NCBI RefSeq assembly: GCF_021655555.1
Contig: NZ_AP023086.1
Span: forward strand, 4,246,685-4,310,684
From: Marinagarivorans cellulosilyticus
GTDB lineage: Bacteria > Pseudomonadota > Gammaproteobacteria > Pseudomonadales > Cellvibrionaceae
Reading direction: 5' to 3'
Length of the DNA: 64,000 nt
Shown: in pieces, positions 1 through 9,051 of the stretch
How the letters are laid out: each line of letters begins with the position of its first letter
Numbering within the stretch: position 1 is the stretch's first letter
Made by a program: the position numbers and the translations under genes
The notes under the pieces: generated by a model
What the model was told of the DNA's origin: nothing
Database searches by the model: none
Seen by the model: the letters and a program-made list of their open reading frames with translations, nothing else

Positions 1-1
1 A

Positions 2-532
2 GCTCGAGAAAAACTGCACACGCAAATTAAAGCCTACGAAGGCACGCTGCAGTGGTATTGTTTGGATCACTGGTCTGAGCTGGTTCAAATGGATATCCCC
101 TCACTTAAGCGGGAAATAAAACAAAAAATAAAAGTACGGCCGCACACCGAGCACTTTTTAAGCTTTTTAAAAGCGCAAAAGAAAAAGGTCATTTTGGTGA
201 CCAATGCTCACCGCAGCGGTTTGGAAATTAAGCTGGAAGTGACCAAAATCGATCAACACTTAGATGTTGTGGTGTCATCTCACGATTATCAAATACCCAA
301 AGAAGCGCCAGAGTTTTGGCTGCAGTTGCACGCCAGCGAGCGCTTTAACCCAGCCCGCACACTTTTTGTTGACGACACGCCACGCATTGTCGCAAAGGCA
401 CGAGAATTTGGCATTGCCCACTTAGTGTGTATCACCCATCCAGATTCCCAACAAGAACCCCGCCCAGCGTGCGACCAAGACTTTGTGTACATCGAAGACT
501 TTGACAAAATAATTCCAACCACAGCCACATAA
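2..532 (+). CDS. yrfG: GMP/IMP nucleotidase (YrfG-type HAD hydrolase), 5' truncated by window edge
   Basis: The reading frame is open from base 2, so the start lies before the window; about 176 residues of the C-terminal part are visible. The HAD-IA motifs II (VTNAH, about position 197) and IV (FVDD, about position 364) are present; the nucleophile motif I would lie upstream. The family dephosphorylates purine nucleoside monophosphates such as GMP and IMP. The next genes are hslR and hslO, the same order as yrfG-hslR-hslO in E. coli, which supports the name. The gap to hslR is 18 bp, so co-transcription is likely. Confidence 0.85.
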   Translation, partial: AREKLHTQIKAYEGTLQWYCLDHWSELVQMDIPSLKREIKQKIKVRPHTEHFLSFLKAQKKKVILVTNAHRSGLEIKLEVTKIDQHLDVVVSSHDYQIPKEAPEFWLQLHASERFNPARTLFVDDTPRIVAKAREFGIAHLVCITHPDSQQEPRPACDQDFVYIEDFDKIIPTTAT

Positions 533-550
533 ACCACAACACTGCAAACT

Positions 551-961
551 ATGACAACAACCGAACTGACCCGCGTACGCATTGATAAATGGCTATGGGC
601 GGCCCGCTTTTATAAAACCCGCAGCTTAGCCAAGCAGGCCATCGACGGTGGAAAAGTCCATGTGGACGGTGCTCGCGTAAAACCCAGCAAAGACCTCCAA
701 TTAGATATGCGGCTAACCATTACGCAAGGCCATGTACAAAAAACGGTTTTAGTCACGGGGCTATCCGAACAGCGCCGCGGCGCACCAGAAGCCGCGCTGC
801 TATACACCGAAACCGAAGAAAGCCAAGCCAAGCGCGAACAACTCGCCTTAGAACGCAAAGCCGCAGGTTTAGGCATAAGCCACCACGATACCAAACCCAA
901 TAAAAAGCAGCGCCGGCAAATTCACCGGTTTATCAATGTGAATAGCGTGCAAGACGAATAA
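551..961 (+). CDS. hslR: Heat shock protein 15, S4-domain ribosome-associated factor
   Basis: The 136-residue protein has an N-terminal S4 RNA-binding domain (about residues 10-70) with the typical VRIDKWLWAARFYKTRS opening, followed by a basic, Lys/Arg-rich tail. Hsp15 binds 50S subunits that carry nascent chain and peptidyl-tRNA after abortive translation and helps to recycle them. The length matches E. coli HslR (133 aa). It follows yrfG closely and precedes hslO, as in other gammaproteobacteria. A hairpin (976-1008) follows the stop codon. Confidence 0.93.
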   Translation: MTTTELTRVRIDKWLWAARFYKTRSLAKQAIDGGKVHVDGARVKPSKDLQLDMRLTITQGHVQKTVLVTGLSEQRRGAPEAALLYTETEESQAKREQLALERKAAGLGISHHDTKPNKKQRRQIHRFINVNSVQDE

Positions 962-975
962 AAACGAAAAACACA

Positions 976-1008
976 AGCCACCGCTTTATCACCCATTAAA
1001 GCGTGGCT
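976..1008. other. Imperfect hairpin between hslR and hslO
   Basis: A 12-13 bp inverted repeat (AGCCACCGCTTTA paired with TAAAGCGTGGCT, one bulge) with an 8-base loop lies 15 bp after the hslR stop. There is no clear T tract on the plus strand, so a Rho-independent terminator is not convincing. It may slow transcription between hslR and hslO or stabilise the 3' end. Confidence 0.35.
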
Positions 1009-1138
1009 AAAACTCACCACCTAGCGCAGCCACGCATGATAAAATTCGGCCATTACGCATTTTGCGCACAAAACTGAATACGTCTATAAAATTCGACGTT
1101 TAAGCAAGCTAATACCCGCTGGAAACAACTGACCCAAT

Positions 1139-2125
1139 ATGACCACACAAAAGCCCGACGCCGATCTAACCGCTTGTGCCGCAAGCACGCAAAACACTTC
1201 AGACGATTCCATCACCCGCTTTTATTTTGACGATTGCGATATGCGTGGCGAGATGGTGACACTGAAAAAGAGTGTTCAAGCGGCTACCGAGCACCAACAT
1301 TTACCCGCTAACGCACAAGCATTGCTGGCCGAATTTTTAAGCGGCGCCGCTTTGCTAGCGGGCATATTAAAATTTGAAGGCTTGCTAACATTGCAAATTC
1401 GCGGTGATGGTTTAGTACCCATGATTATGGCCGAAGCCACCCACGAGCGAAGCTTGCGCGGCATCGTAAAGCTCGCCCAACAAGAACATAACGATGGCGC
1501 CATAGTGACAAACGCCGATATAGAAGGTAAACCGCTGCGCGAGTTGGTTGGCAACGGTGTGCTCACCCTTACCATCGACCCGATTAAAGGGCAACGCTAC
1601 CAAGGGATTGTGCCGCTAGAAGGCGATACCATTGCCGATTGCCTAAGCCATTACTTTACTCAATCCGAGCAACTTCCCACCAAACTGTGGTTATTTAGTG
1701 ACGAGAACAGCGCCGGCGGCTTATTTTTGCAAAGCTTGCCTGCCGTAAGCCGACAAGCCGAATACCGTGATAATTCGGGCATTGAGCCTGCCGAGCGAGC
1801 CGCAAACGACTGGCAAACACTCGTCACCCTAGTCAACACACTAACGACCGAAGAAAGCTTAAACCTATCGCACGAAACGCAACTTACGCGCTTATTTCAT
1901 GAATTTACCTTACGCACCGCAAGCAATGTACCGGCACAGTTTGCCTGTAGCTGCTCGCAAGAGCGCAGCGAAAATGCCATAGCCGCCATCGGCAAGCTTG
2001 ATGCTTACGCGCTACTCAAAGAACAAGCAACCATCGCGATTGATTGCCAGTTTTGCGGCCAAAACTACCAGCTTGGCGGCGAAGATCTAGATCGCATTTT
2101 TGCCAGCAACGACCAACTGCACTAA
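1139..2125 (+). CDS. hslO: Hsp33, redox-regulated holdase chaperone
   Basis: The 328-residue cytosolic protein has the Hsp33 core (about residues 25-250) and the C-terminal zinc redox switch: CSC at residues 270-272 and CQFC at 303-306, the CXC...CXXC arrangement of the family. When oxidised, Hsp33 loses zinc and becomes an ATP-independent holdase that protects proteins from oxidative unfolding. The length is a little above E. coli Hsp33 (292 aa) because of an extended N-terminus. It lies 177 bp after hslR and 41 bp before mtaD. Confidence 0.95.
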   Translation: MTTQKPDADLTACAASTQNTSDDSITRFYFDDCDMRGEMVTLKKSVQAATEHQHLPANAQALLAEFLSGAALLAGILKFEGLLTLQIRGDGLVPMIMAEATHERSLRGIVKLAQQEHNDGAIVTNADIEGKPLRELVGNGVLTLTIDPIKGQRYQGIVPLEGDTIADCLSHYFTQSEQLPTKLWLFSDENSAGGLFLQSLPAVSRQAEYRDNSGIEPAERAANDWQTLVTLVNTLTTEESLNLSHETQLTRLFHEFTLRTASNVPAQFACSCSQERSENAIAAIGKLDAYALLKEQATIAIDCQFCGQNYQLGGEDLDRIFASNDQLH

Positions 2126-2166
2126 GCCCATAAGCTGAGTACACCCATTTAACACAAGAGCTTTGT

Positions 2167-3510
2167 ATGCCAGCAACTACCGATAATAACGTCGAGCTAA
2201 TCATTAGCGCCCAGTGGATACTGCCCATGACAGGCGACCCACGCACTGCCGCGTTGCAAAACTGCAGCCTGATTATCGACCAAGGTAAAATCCTCGCTAT
2301 CGAGCCTAGCGCTCAAGCAAAAGCGAAGTACACCGCCGCAGAACATGTAGAGCTTGGCGAGCACGTGATTATGCCTGGCTTAATCAACGCCCACGGCCAC
2401 GCCGCAATGACCCTGTTGCGCGGCTATGCCGACGACCTTCCGCTAATGCGCTGGCTAGAAGACCATATTTGGCCCGCCGAAGCCCAATGGGTTGACGAGC
2501 AATTTGTTATCGATGGTACCGAGCTTGCGGTGGCCGAAATGCTAAAAGGCGGCACCACCTGCTTTAGCGATATGTACTTTTACCCAGAAGCCGCTGCCGA
2601 AGTGGCACGCACAAGTGGTATTCGCGCACAAATTACCTTCCCCGTTTTAGACTTCCCAACACCCTGGGCACAAGGCCCAGACGAAGCCATTACCAAAGGC
2701 ATTGCCCTGCACGATAGTTACCGCGCCATCGAGCGCATAACCATTGGTTTTGGCCCCCATGCGCCCTACACCGTTTGCAATGAAGTTTTCGAACGCATTG
2801 CCGTGCTAAGCGCCGAGCTGCAAGCCCCTATTCAGCTACACCTACACGAAACCCAAGGCGAAGTAGACGATGCCATAGCCTCACATGGCGAGCGCCCCAT
2901 AGACCGCATGCAACAGCTCGGCATACTGACACCGCGCACACAGTGCGTGCACATGACAGCACTCAACGACAGCGATATTAATATCACCGCCTTAAATGGC
3001 GCCAGCGTTATTCACTGCCCCGAATCCAACCTAAAATTAGCCAGCGGCCTATGCCCTACGCAGGCGCTGCTTGATGCCGGCATTACCGTGGCGTTAGGCA
3101 CCGATGGCGCCGCCAGCAATAACGATTTAGACATGTTCGGCGAAATGCAAACCGCAGCGCTAACTGGCAAAATTACTGCCAACAATGCCGAAGCTATTTC
3201 GGCCTATGATGCACTCACAATGGCCACACTAAATGGCGCCAAAGCACTGGGCATCGATCACCTAACAGGCAGCCTAGAAGCTGGCAAAATGGCCGATGTT
3301 ATTGCCATATCACTCGATGAGATCACCAGCTTGCCAACCTTCAACTTGGCATCACTACTGGTTTATACCAACCAAAGCCGCAACGTCACCGACGTATGGG
3401 TGGACGGCAAGCGCCTGTTACGCAATAAACTGCTTACAACGCTTAACGAAACCGACATCAAGCGCAATACATTGGCTTGGCAACAAAAAATGGCCAAGCC
3501 CAAAAACTAA
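2167..3510 (+). CDS. mtaD: 5-methylthioadenosine/S-adenosylhomocysteine deaminase (TRZ/ATZ amidohydrolase)
   Basis: The 447-residue protein is an amidohydrolase of the TRZ/ATZ family. Visible metal and catalytic residues are H76 and H78 (NAHGH), the HLHET motif at residues 225-229, and D313 in GTDGAASNND. In Pseudomonas the homologue deaminates methylthioadenosine, part of the methionine salvage route in place of direct phosphorolysis; SAH deamination is an alternative substrate. The gene is 18 bp upstream of ubiG. UbiG releases SAH, so the linkage fits a role in clearing SAM-derived nucleosides. Confidence 0.85.
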   Translation: MPATTDNNVELIISAQWILPMTGDPRTAALQNCSLIIDQGKILAIEPSAQAKAKYTAAEHVELGEHVIMPGLINAHGHAAMTLLRGYADDLPLMRWLEDHIWPAEAQWVDEQFVIDGTELAVAEMLKGGTTCFSDMYFYPEAAAEVARTSGIRAQITFPVLDFPTPWAQGPDEAITKGIALHDSYRAIERITIGFGPHAPYTVCNEVFERIAVLSAELQAPIQLHLHETQGEVDDAIASHGERPIDRMQQLGILTPRTQCVHMTALNDSDINITALNGASVIHCPESNLKLASGLCPTQALLDAGITVALGTDGAASNNDLDMFGEMQTAALTGKITANNAEAISAYDALTMATLNGAKALGIDHLTGSLEAGKMADVIAISLDEITSLPTFNLASLLVYTNQSRNVTDVWVDGKRLLRNKLLTTLNETDIKRNTLAWQQKMAKPKN

Positions 3511-3528
3511 TTTTAGAAGGATAGCCAA

Positions 3529-4257
3529 ATGACCGCAGCAACGGCACAACACACCGAACACAACGCCAATGTCGACAATGCTGAAATCGCAAAATTTGAG
3601 CGCGCGGCAAATCGCTGGTGGGATGCCGAAGGGGAATTTAAACCGCTGCACCAAATGAACCCTGTGCGCGCGAATTTTATTGATCGCTGCGCCAAAGTCG
3701 CCGGTAAACAGCTATTAGATGTAGGCTGCGGTGGCGGCTTATTAAGTGAAGCCATGGCCCAGCGCGGCGCCCAAGTAACCGGCATAGATATGGGCGAAGC
3801 CCCGCTAGACGTTGCGCGCCTGCACGCAGGCCAAAGCGGTTTAAGCATTAATTACCAACAAACCACCGCAGAACAACACGCCGCTGATAATGCCGGCACC
3901 TTTGATATTGTCTGCAGCCTAGAAATGCTAGAGCACGTGCCCGACCCAGAAAGCGTTATTAACGCCTGCGCCACACTCACAAAGCCCGGCGGCGATGTCT
4001 TTTTCTCAACACTCAACCGCACCCCCCTCGCCTATCTAATTGCCGTATTCGGCGCCGAATATGTGGCGAACATTTTGCCGCGCGGCACACACGATTATAA
4101 AAAGTTTATTACCCCAGCAGAGCTATCCGGCGCATGCCGGCGGGCGGGTTTGCAGGTTAAGCAAATTACAGGCTTAGGCTACAACCCCATCACCCAACGC
4201 TTTAACGAATCAAAGCATGTCGCCATTAACTATATTGTGCATGCGCATAAACCATAG
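3529..4257 (+). CDS. ubiG: Ubiquinone biosynthesis O-methyltransferase
   Basis: The 242-residue class I SAM methyltransferase carries the SAM-binding motif LLDVGCGGG at residues 62-70 and the acidic residue of motif II in GIDMG. UbiG performs both O-methylations of the ubiquinone ring at the inner membrane. The N-terminal stretch (FERAANRWWDAEGEFKPLHQ) is typical of UbiG. It is the last gene of the rightward group and converges on the hipA-like gene with only 7 bp between the stop codons. In Pseudomonas mupP follows directly; here mupP is near 48.1 kb. Confidence 0.95.
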   Translation: MTAATAQHTEHNANVDNAEIAKFERAANRWWDAEGEFKPLHQMNPVRANFIDRCAKVAGKQLLDVGCGGGLLSEAMAQRGAQVTGIDMGEAPLDVARLHAGQSGLSINYQQTTAEQHAADNAGTFDIVCSLEMLEHVPDPESVINACATLTKPGGDVFFSTLNRTPLAYLIAVFGAEYVANILPRGTHDYKKFITPAELSGACRRAGLQVKQITGLGYNPITQRFNESKHVAINYIVHAHKP

Positions 4258-4264
4258 CGCAGCA

Positions 4265-5452
4265 CTAAAACAGGCGGTGTGCGCGCTGTAAACGCTGCAT
4301 GCTCTCGTGCGGCAGGCCGCCAGTTTTGGCAAACGTGGGCCATTGCTCAACGACTGCCACCACCTCATCAATAACTTGGCTCGCCTGTTTTTGCAGGCAC
4401 TTAAAGCCTGCCGCCACCTTAAGCAAATCCTTACATTCCAAAACATCGGCTTTTGCTGGCGGTGGCCGCTTGGGTGTAAACCCAAACGCCGGCGCCAAAG
4501 TTACCTTGCCGGCCTCGTTCACTAAAAAGCCTAAATTCTCTAGCGGGCTACCACCATTACGGGTAAGCGCAGCAAAGACCATGCGGCGAAATAACAGCAA
4601 CAACTGCTGCCTAGAGCAATGCCACTGCGCTGCAATAGTCAGCACGTGGCGGTATTCGGTGATTACAGACTTTTGACGAGCCTGCTCAATAGTTGGCCCC
4701 AGCAAATATTTAAACGGCATAAAATACTGAAACGCCTGCTGAGTAAAATCGTGCCTAGCCACAAGCAATGCGCTACTAGGTAGGCCTGATGATTCTAATA
4801 GCCGAGTAGGCACGCAGGTCAAACCTGCCGCCTGTGCCATCAGGTAATAACAATATTTTGTCCGACAACCATCAATGCCGCCCTGCGCATCACCCGAAAC
4901 GCTTAAACACCAAGGCGTAAAGCCTGCCCCTGGGCATAAAGCCGAAAAACTAAAATTGCTTTGCTCATCGACCCAAACGGAAATTTGCGCTGCGCCACCT
5001 TGCGCTTTTGAGGCTGCAAACATCAGCGCTTGCGCCTGCGATAGCACCGGATCAAAAGCTTCAGCAGCTACCTTTTTAGCGGCCGGCTCAATGCATTCAA
5101 GGCCTATAGCATTAGGCCATGCCGCCGACGAATGCCCTGTGGGCAACAGCGCCGGCAAATCAAAAATATCGCGCAATGCGGCATACACAATAGGCTGCGC
5201 CCTTGCGGCATTTAAAGCTTGCTCATGCGATGCACACGAATAAACACGCGACGCCAACGGCAGCTGCACTGGCGCCAACGAAAACCCTGTTTTAATCCAG
5301 CGCGGGGCATACTCAAACGCCCAGCACTGGCTGGCCGCTTCAAAGGACAATGCGCCAACCGTGCGCTTGCCGAAATTCACCTTCCATACCTTTGGGGCTG
5401 CAACTGCTAATGCAGCATCACTCAAAGCTGGCGGCTCTGCGGCAGGGATCAT
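4265..5452 (-). CDS. HipA-like protein lacking the kinase catalytic residues
   Basis: The 395-residue protein has HipA layout: an N-terminal beta segment (GALSFEAASQCWAFEY, residues 33-48), then a kinase-like core with a LMAQAAGLTCVPTRLLE segment at 204-220 matching the HipA signature. The catalytic loop, usually N-x-D-x-H-x-x-N, is NGGSPLEN (299-306), so the Asp and His are gone. The metal-binding Asp of the PAYDL-type motif is Gly324 in PAFGF, and the ATP-binding Lys appears to be Ser184. HipA kinases normally phosphorylate GltX and are held by HipB. The frame is full length and uninterrupted, so this looks like a retained pseudokinase. It overlaps the upstream hipB-like gene by 4 bp. Confidence 0.7.
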   Translation of the reverse strand: MIPAAEPPALSDAALAVAAPKVWKVNFGKRTVGALSFEAASQCWAFEYAPRWIKTGFSLAPVQLPLASRVYSCASHEQALNAARAQPIVYAALRDIFDLPALLPTGHSSAAWPNAIGLECIEPAAKKVAAEAFDPVLSQAQALMFAASKAQGGAAQISVWVDEQSNFSFSALCPGAGFTPWCLSVSGDAQGGIDGCRTKYCYYLMAQAAGLTCVPTRLLESSGLPSSALLVARHDFTQQAFQYFMPFKYLLGPTIEQARQKSVITEYRHVLTIAAQWHCSRQQLLLLFRRMVFAALTRNGGSPLENLGFLVNEAGKVTLAPAFGFTPKRPPPAKADVLECKDLLKVAAGFKCLQKQASQVIDEVVAVVEQWPTFAKTGGLPHESMQRLQRAHRLF

Positions 5453-5781
5453 CGCGCAAAGCCTTCGGCATTACCGTCCGCAAAATATAACCCTTGCGCC
5501 AATGTGCCATGCGCACGCCGGCGCTGCTTGCCGGCATTGTTTAACAGCGCCATAGGGCTAAAGGGCTGTTGTGGTAAAAGATTATCTAGCCCGTCGCTTG
5601 CACCGAGCAACCTAAGCAACCCCACAAACACCTCCAACTTAACCTTGCCCTTGATGGCACTGCGGTAAGTCCCTTCAGAAATCCCCAGCTCTTGCGCCAA
5701 CACCTGCTGCGGAATATTCGCTTGCAACCGCAACTGCTCAAGCCTTGCACCTAACGCTGCAGCCACTTCAATATCAACCAC
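5449..5781 (-). CDS. XRE/HipB-like DNA-binding protein
   Basis: The 110-residue protein has a helix-turn-helix near residues 8-62 (LGARLEQLRLQANIPQQVLA region, then LGISEGTYRSAIKGK). It starts with GTG behind a purine-rich run (AGGGAGGGGGATTA) and its stop overlaps the start of the HipA-like gene by 4 bp, the usual antitoxin-toxin layout. HipB-type proteins bind operators in their own promoter and neutralise HipA. Here the partner lacks catalytic residues, so this may be mainly a regulator. An operator would lie in 5782-5900; no clear palindrome was identified there. Confidence 0.75.
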   Translation of the reverse strand: MVDIEVAAALGARLEQLRLQANIPQQVLAQELGISEGTYRSAIKGKVKLEVFVGLLRLLGASDGLDNLLPQQPFSPMALLNNAGKQRRRAHGTLAQGLYFADGNAEGFAR

Positions 5782-6257
5782 TAATCCCCCTCCCTACACA
5801 AACTTAAGCCACAGTTTTTTAAGGCTTAGAATAAAAAAATGCCCGTAACCCACAACTTTTTAGGCATTATTTAATTCAGCCTAGCTTAAAAAAACGGGCA
5901 AGCCGAAAAAACATCACTTCAACCACCAATAAAGCAATAAAGCAAAGCCGATTACAGCGATGATTGAAGGCGAAGAAATGACGTTATGAGGGAAAAGAAA
6001 ACAAGATCGGTGCAGTGAAAGGCTTCAAGAATACAGTGAGAATACAATGCTGCACCCAGTAGAATTTGCACTTTTCTCACCTAGGCTATACGCATGACAC
6101 ACCTTGAACTACGAATACTTCACTTAATTCTTGCATGGCTAATACCTTGTGGTTTGGTATCATTTTGAAATAGTAAGGAAGGCACGCGCCCTCGTTTTGT
6201 ATGCCCGTATTGCGTGTTTCACCCTTGTCGCCCAACAGCCCTAAATGGATTCCCCCC
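5782..6257. other. Intergenic region between hipB-like and AraC-like genes
   Basis: This divergent 476-bp region should hold both promoters. It is A/T-rich with runs of A. A separated inverted repeat (TGCCCGT near 5840 and ACGGGCA near 5893) is the only structure noticed. No convincing coding region is seen; an antisense open frame at 6086-6304 overlaps the AraC-like start and was not accepted. Confidence 0.4.
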
Positions 6258-7265
6258 ATGCTCTCACTCCTTAGCCAATGGTCTATCGGCTTCAATATCA
6301 TCACCTGCCTACTGCTTTGGTGTACATACCAATGGGTTTGCGAGGCCTTTGAAAAGAGCGCGCTCTCGCGGTTGGCTTGTAGCGCTATGCTGGGCAGTAT
6401 TGCTGTACTACAAGCCTGGCATGGCTGGGCGCTCGCAACGGGGAACAGCCTTTTTGAGTCGCGCGCTTACTCAGTCGTGCTTTACTGCTCCACAATCACC
6501 TTCTTTGCTTTTTACTCTACGTTAATCACACCGGATGCCAAGCTCGGTAAAAAGTACATAGCATTAGCCGCGCTTCCGCTTCTTGGTGCTGTGTTGCCTA
6601 GCCCTATTGCTATACCGCTGGCATTTTTTCTGGGAGGAGCGGCCGCACTGTGGTTGATTGTGCGCCTGCGCCCGCATAAAGGGCAGCGGCAAAATCTTGA
6701 GGTAGAACAGCTGGCACTTGCGGGCATTACAATCGCGGCATTAATTATTTTTATGGCTGCGGTTGTTGCCTCTTGGTGGGGCGAGCAGATCTACGTGATG
6801 ACTTATGCCGCCATCAGTGCCTGCGTCTTTGCATCGCTGCTTTGGATGTTAATGCGCTACCCCGACTTACTGCAAAAAGCCGTGGAGTTAGTAGCCCAAA
6901 GCTATGCCAAATCCACACTGCAAAATGAGAATTGCGAGCATCTCGGCCAAAAAATTGAAGCCCTAATGATTGAGCAAGCGCTCTACAAAGATGACACGCT
7001 TAACCTTAGCAGGCTTGCCCAGGCATTATCGCTAAGCAACCATCAAACATCAGAATTAGTGAACACCCAATTCGGTATGAGCGTATCGCGCTACATTAGT
7101 TTGCACCGCCTAAATGCCGCCAAAAAAATGCTGCTCGCAGAACCTAACGCCTCCGTGTTATCGGTCGGTTTAAGTGTGGGGTTTAACTCCCAATCGACCT
7201 TTTATGCGGCCTTCAAAACAACCACCCACCAAACCCCAAGCCAATACCGAAAACAACATAGCTAA
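6258..7265 (+). CDS. AraC-family regulator with a multi-pass membrane N-terminal half
   Basis: From the ATG at 6258 the protein has 335 residues. The first about 210 residues contain six or seven hydrophobic segments, and the last about 100 form an AraC-type double helix-turn-helix (LNLSRLAQALSLSNHQTSELVN, then VLSVGLSVGFNSQSTFYAAFK and TPSQYR). Membrane-bound AraC regulators of this design occur in many marine gammaproteobacteria, and their ligands are mostly unknown. An upstream in-frame ATG at 6201 exists, but the 6258 start begins directly at the first membrane helix; no strong ribosome binding site decides between them. The next genes, a methyltransferase and a small membrane protein, are possible targets. 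Confidence 0.8.
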   Translation: MLSLLSQWSIGFNIITCLLLWCTYQWVCEAFEKSALSRLACSAMLGSIAVLQAWHGWALATGNSLFESRAYSVVLYCSTITFFAFYSTLITPDAKLGKKYIALAALPLLGAVLPSPIAIPLAFFLGGAAALWLIVRLRPHKGQRQNLEVEQLALAGITIAALIIFMAAVVASWWGEQIYVMTYAAISACVFASLLWMLMRYPDLLQKAVELVAQSYAKSTLQNENCEHLGQKIEALMIEQALYKDDTLNLSRLAQALSLSNHQTSELVNTQFGMSVSRYISLHRLNAAKKMLLAEPNASVLSVGLSVGFNSQSTFYAAFKTTTHQTPSQYRKQHS

Positions 7266-7435
7266 CGCTTTTTTACATTCAAACACTCCCAGATTATCAT
7301 CCAGAAAAAATATAACCCACTGTAATATATAGCTTTTTATTTTTTTAACGGTTTTTGGCTCGTCAATGATCAACTCGGAAGGTTTTGCCACTGGCTGCGC
7401 TTACACTGGCTTCAAATCTTGCATTGGAGGCCAAC

Positions 7436-8404
7436 ATGACTCACTTACATCTACCTAAATTTTTGCGCGTTAATAACCCCAGCGAACAAGCTTGGCGCCA
7501 GCCAAAAGAAACCCGCAATAAGCAACAAGCAGACACCAACACAGCACAGCAAAACGCTCAGCGCATCTCTAGTTACTATGCACAAACCAGTGACGGCTAC
7601 CGGGATTGGAGCCAAAAACTCAATATGCACTTCGGCACTTACGAATGGGGTATCAACCCCTTCAATTTAGAAAGCATGCTGGAAAACACCAACCGCAAAG
7701 TCATTAATAGTTTGCAACTTAAAGGGTCGCGTAATCGCCTACTGGACATGGGCTGCGGCCTTGGCGGCACTATGCGTTTTGCCGCTCAATTGCCGGCCAT
7801 TAAGCACATTACCGGCGTAACCATTGCTGCCAACCAAGTTAAAGAGGCGCAAGTGATCAGCGCTAAACAACCTCAACACCACAAGTTACATTATGTGCTT
7901 GCCAACTACCATCAAACAGGCCTACCCCACGAGAGCTTCGATGGCGCTTATGCCATAGAAAGCGCCTGCCACAGCAGCGAAAGCAACAAAGAAAGCTTAA
8001 TTAACGAAGCCTATCGCCTGCTCAAACCAGGCAGCACATTAGCCCTATGCGATGGGTTTATTAAAACCACTGCACCAATGAATGCCATTACACACCTATG
8101 CTACCGGCAGACCTGTAAACACTGGGCGCTAGGCAACTTCCCCGAGCTTACAGCCACTATCAAGGCAATGGAAAGCTCAGGCTTTGAGGAAATTCACGTT
8201 CAAGACCTCAGCTGGCGAGTGCTGCCCTCCGCACTCTACATCCCGTGGATGGTATTGCGCTACGGCACTCAACTATTGCTGCAAGCCGACCGCAACCCAG
8301 AGCACTGGCATCACTTATTAGCGCCTGCGTGGGGGCTTGCCCTTGCATGCAACCGTATGCGTTTTGGCTATTACTGCGTTAGCGCCAAAAAACCTCAAAC
8401 TTAG
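7436..8404 (+). CDS. Class I SAM-dependent methyltransferase (sterol/tocopherol-methyltransferase-like)
   Basis: The start at 7436 is chosen because GGAGG lies 6 bp upstream; an earlier in-frame ATG at 7385 has no such site. The 322-residue protein has SAM motif I LLDMGCGLGGT, followed by GVTIAANQVKEA and a motif III of LKPGSTLALCDG. The GCGLGGT form is shared with sterol C24-, tocopherol- and small-molecule methyltransferases, so a lipid or isoprenoid substrate is possible, but the sequence does not identify it. It lies 170 bp after the AraC-like gene and 40 bp before a small membrane protein, on the same strand. Confidence 0.8.
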   Translation: MTHLHLPKFLRVNNPSEQAWRQPKETRNKQQADTNTAQQNAQRISSYYAQTSDGYRDWSQKLNMHFGTYEWGINPFNLESMLENTNRKVINSLQLKGSRNRLLDMGCGLGGTMRFAAQLPAIKHITGVTIAANQVKEAQVISAKQPQHHKLHYVLANYHQTGLPHESFDGAYAIESACHSSESNKESLINEAYRLLKPGSTLALCDGFIKTTAPMNAITHLCYRQTCKHWALGNFPELTATIKAMESSGFEEIHVQDLSWRVLPSALYIPWMVLRYGTQLLLQADRNPEHWHHLLAPAWGLALACNRMRFGYYCVSAKKPQT

Positions 8405-8444
8405 CGGTAACCATCTATCACCCAATAAATAATAAGGAGACACC

Positions 8445-8888
8445 ATGAAAGCTTTTTTCACCTTCGCCCTACTTGGGCCACTAGCTGGCGGTGGCACCCT
8501 CGCACTGCTCACCTTTCCATTTATCGCGCTAGAGGGCGGAGCCAAAGCTGCCGCCAGCATGGGCATGCTATTTATAGTCTTCTCCCCCATTGTGGGTATC
8601 ATCCCAGCGGTAACCACTTTTATCGTTGTACACACCCAACGCGGAGCGCGACAAGGGAAAGTACTACAACGGTTCTCGGCCATGCTGGGCTTCATCACAA
8701 CTGCTGCATTATTTATCTTGGTTTCAGGGCTGAGCACACTTGCAGAAATCAACTCTGCCACAGCCCTCATACTCAATACTCGGCTTATAACAGATCTGCT
8801 TACTGTTATCGCAGGCGGCGCGATGTTTGGGGTGCTTGGCATAGTGCCAGGTTATATCTGTGCGAGGGTTGGGTATGCAATACGGTAA
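8445..8888 (+). CDS. Small four-helix membrane protein, unknown function
   Basis: The 147-residue protein has four hydrophobic segments (about residues 3-30, 38-63, 80-98 and 115-143) and is predicted to be an inner-membrane protein. AAGGAG sits about 7 bp upstream of the ATG. No family was recognised. It probably shares a transcript with the preceding methyltransferase. Confidence 0.7.
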   Translation: MKAFFTFALLGPLAGGGTLALLTFPFIALEGGAKAAASMGMLFIVFSPIVGIIPAVTTFIVVHTQRGARQGKVLQRFSAMLGFITTAALFILVSGLSTLAEINSATALILNTRLITDLLTVIAGGAMFGVLGIVPGYICARVGYAIR

Positions 8889-8987
8889 GATAAAAAAACT
8901 AGAGGGTAGACACTGCCCCTGTTCAAATGGCTACATGCTCAAGGGGCTGCACTTTTAATTTGTTGTTTGTCATTTGTCGCTTGTAAA

Positions 8988-9020
8988 ACTTGAAAGCCCC
9001 TAGCGTAGGGGCTTTCAAGT
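8988..9020 (-). terminator. Rho-independent terminator of the DUF3127 gene
   Basis: A perfect inverted repeat of at least 14 bp (ACTTGAAAGCCCCT and its complement, loop about 5 bases) ends 32 bp after the stop of the minus-strand gene. On the minus strand it is followed by a short T run. It also faces the rightward membrane-protein gene and may act in both directions. Confidence 0.75.
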
Positions 9021-9051
9021 CAAAACCTTACATTTTAACTAATGGTAATCG

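Noticed and set aside
6086..6304. 72-codon minus-strand open frame upstream of the AraC-like gene
   Set aside because: It overlaps the start of the AraC-like gene in antisense, has no clear ribosome binding site and no recognised family. It could be a translated intergenic repeat, which I cannot test here.
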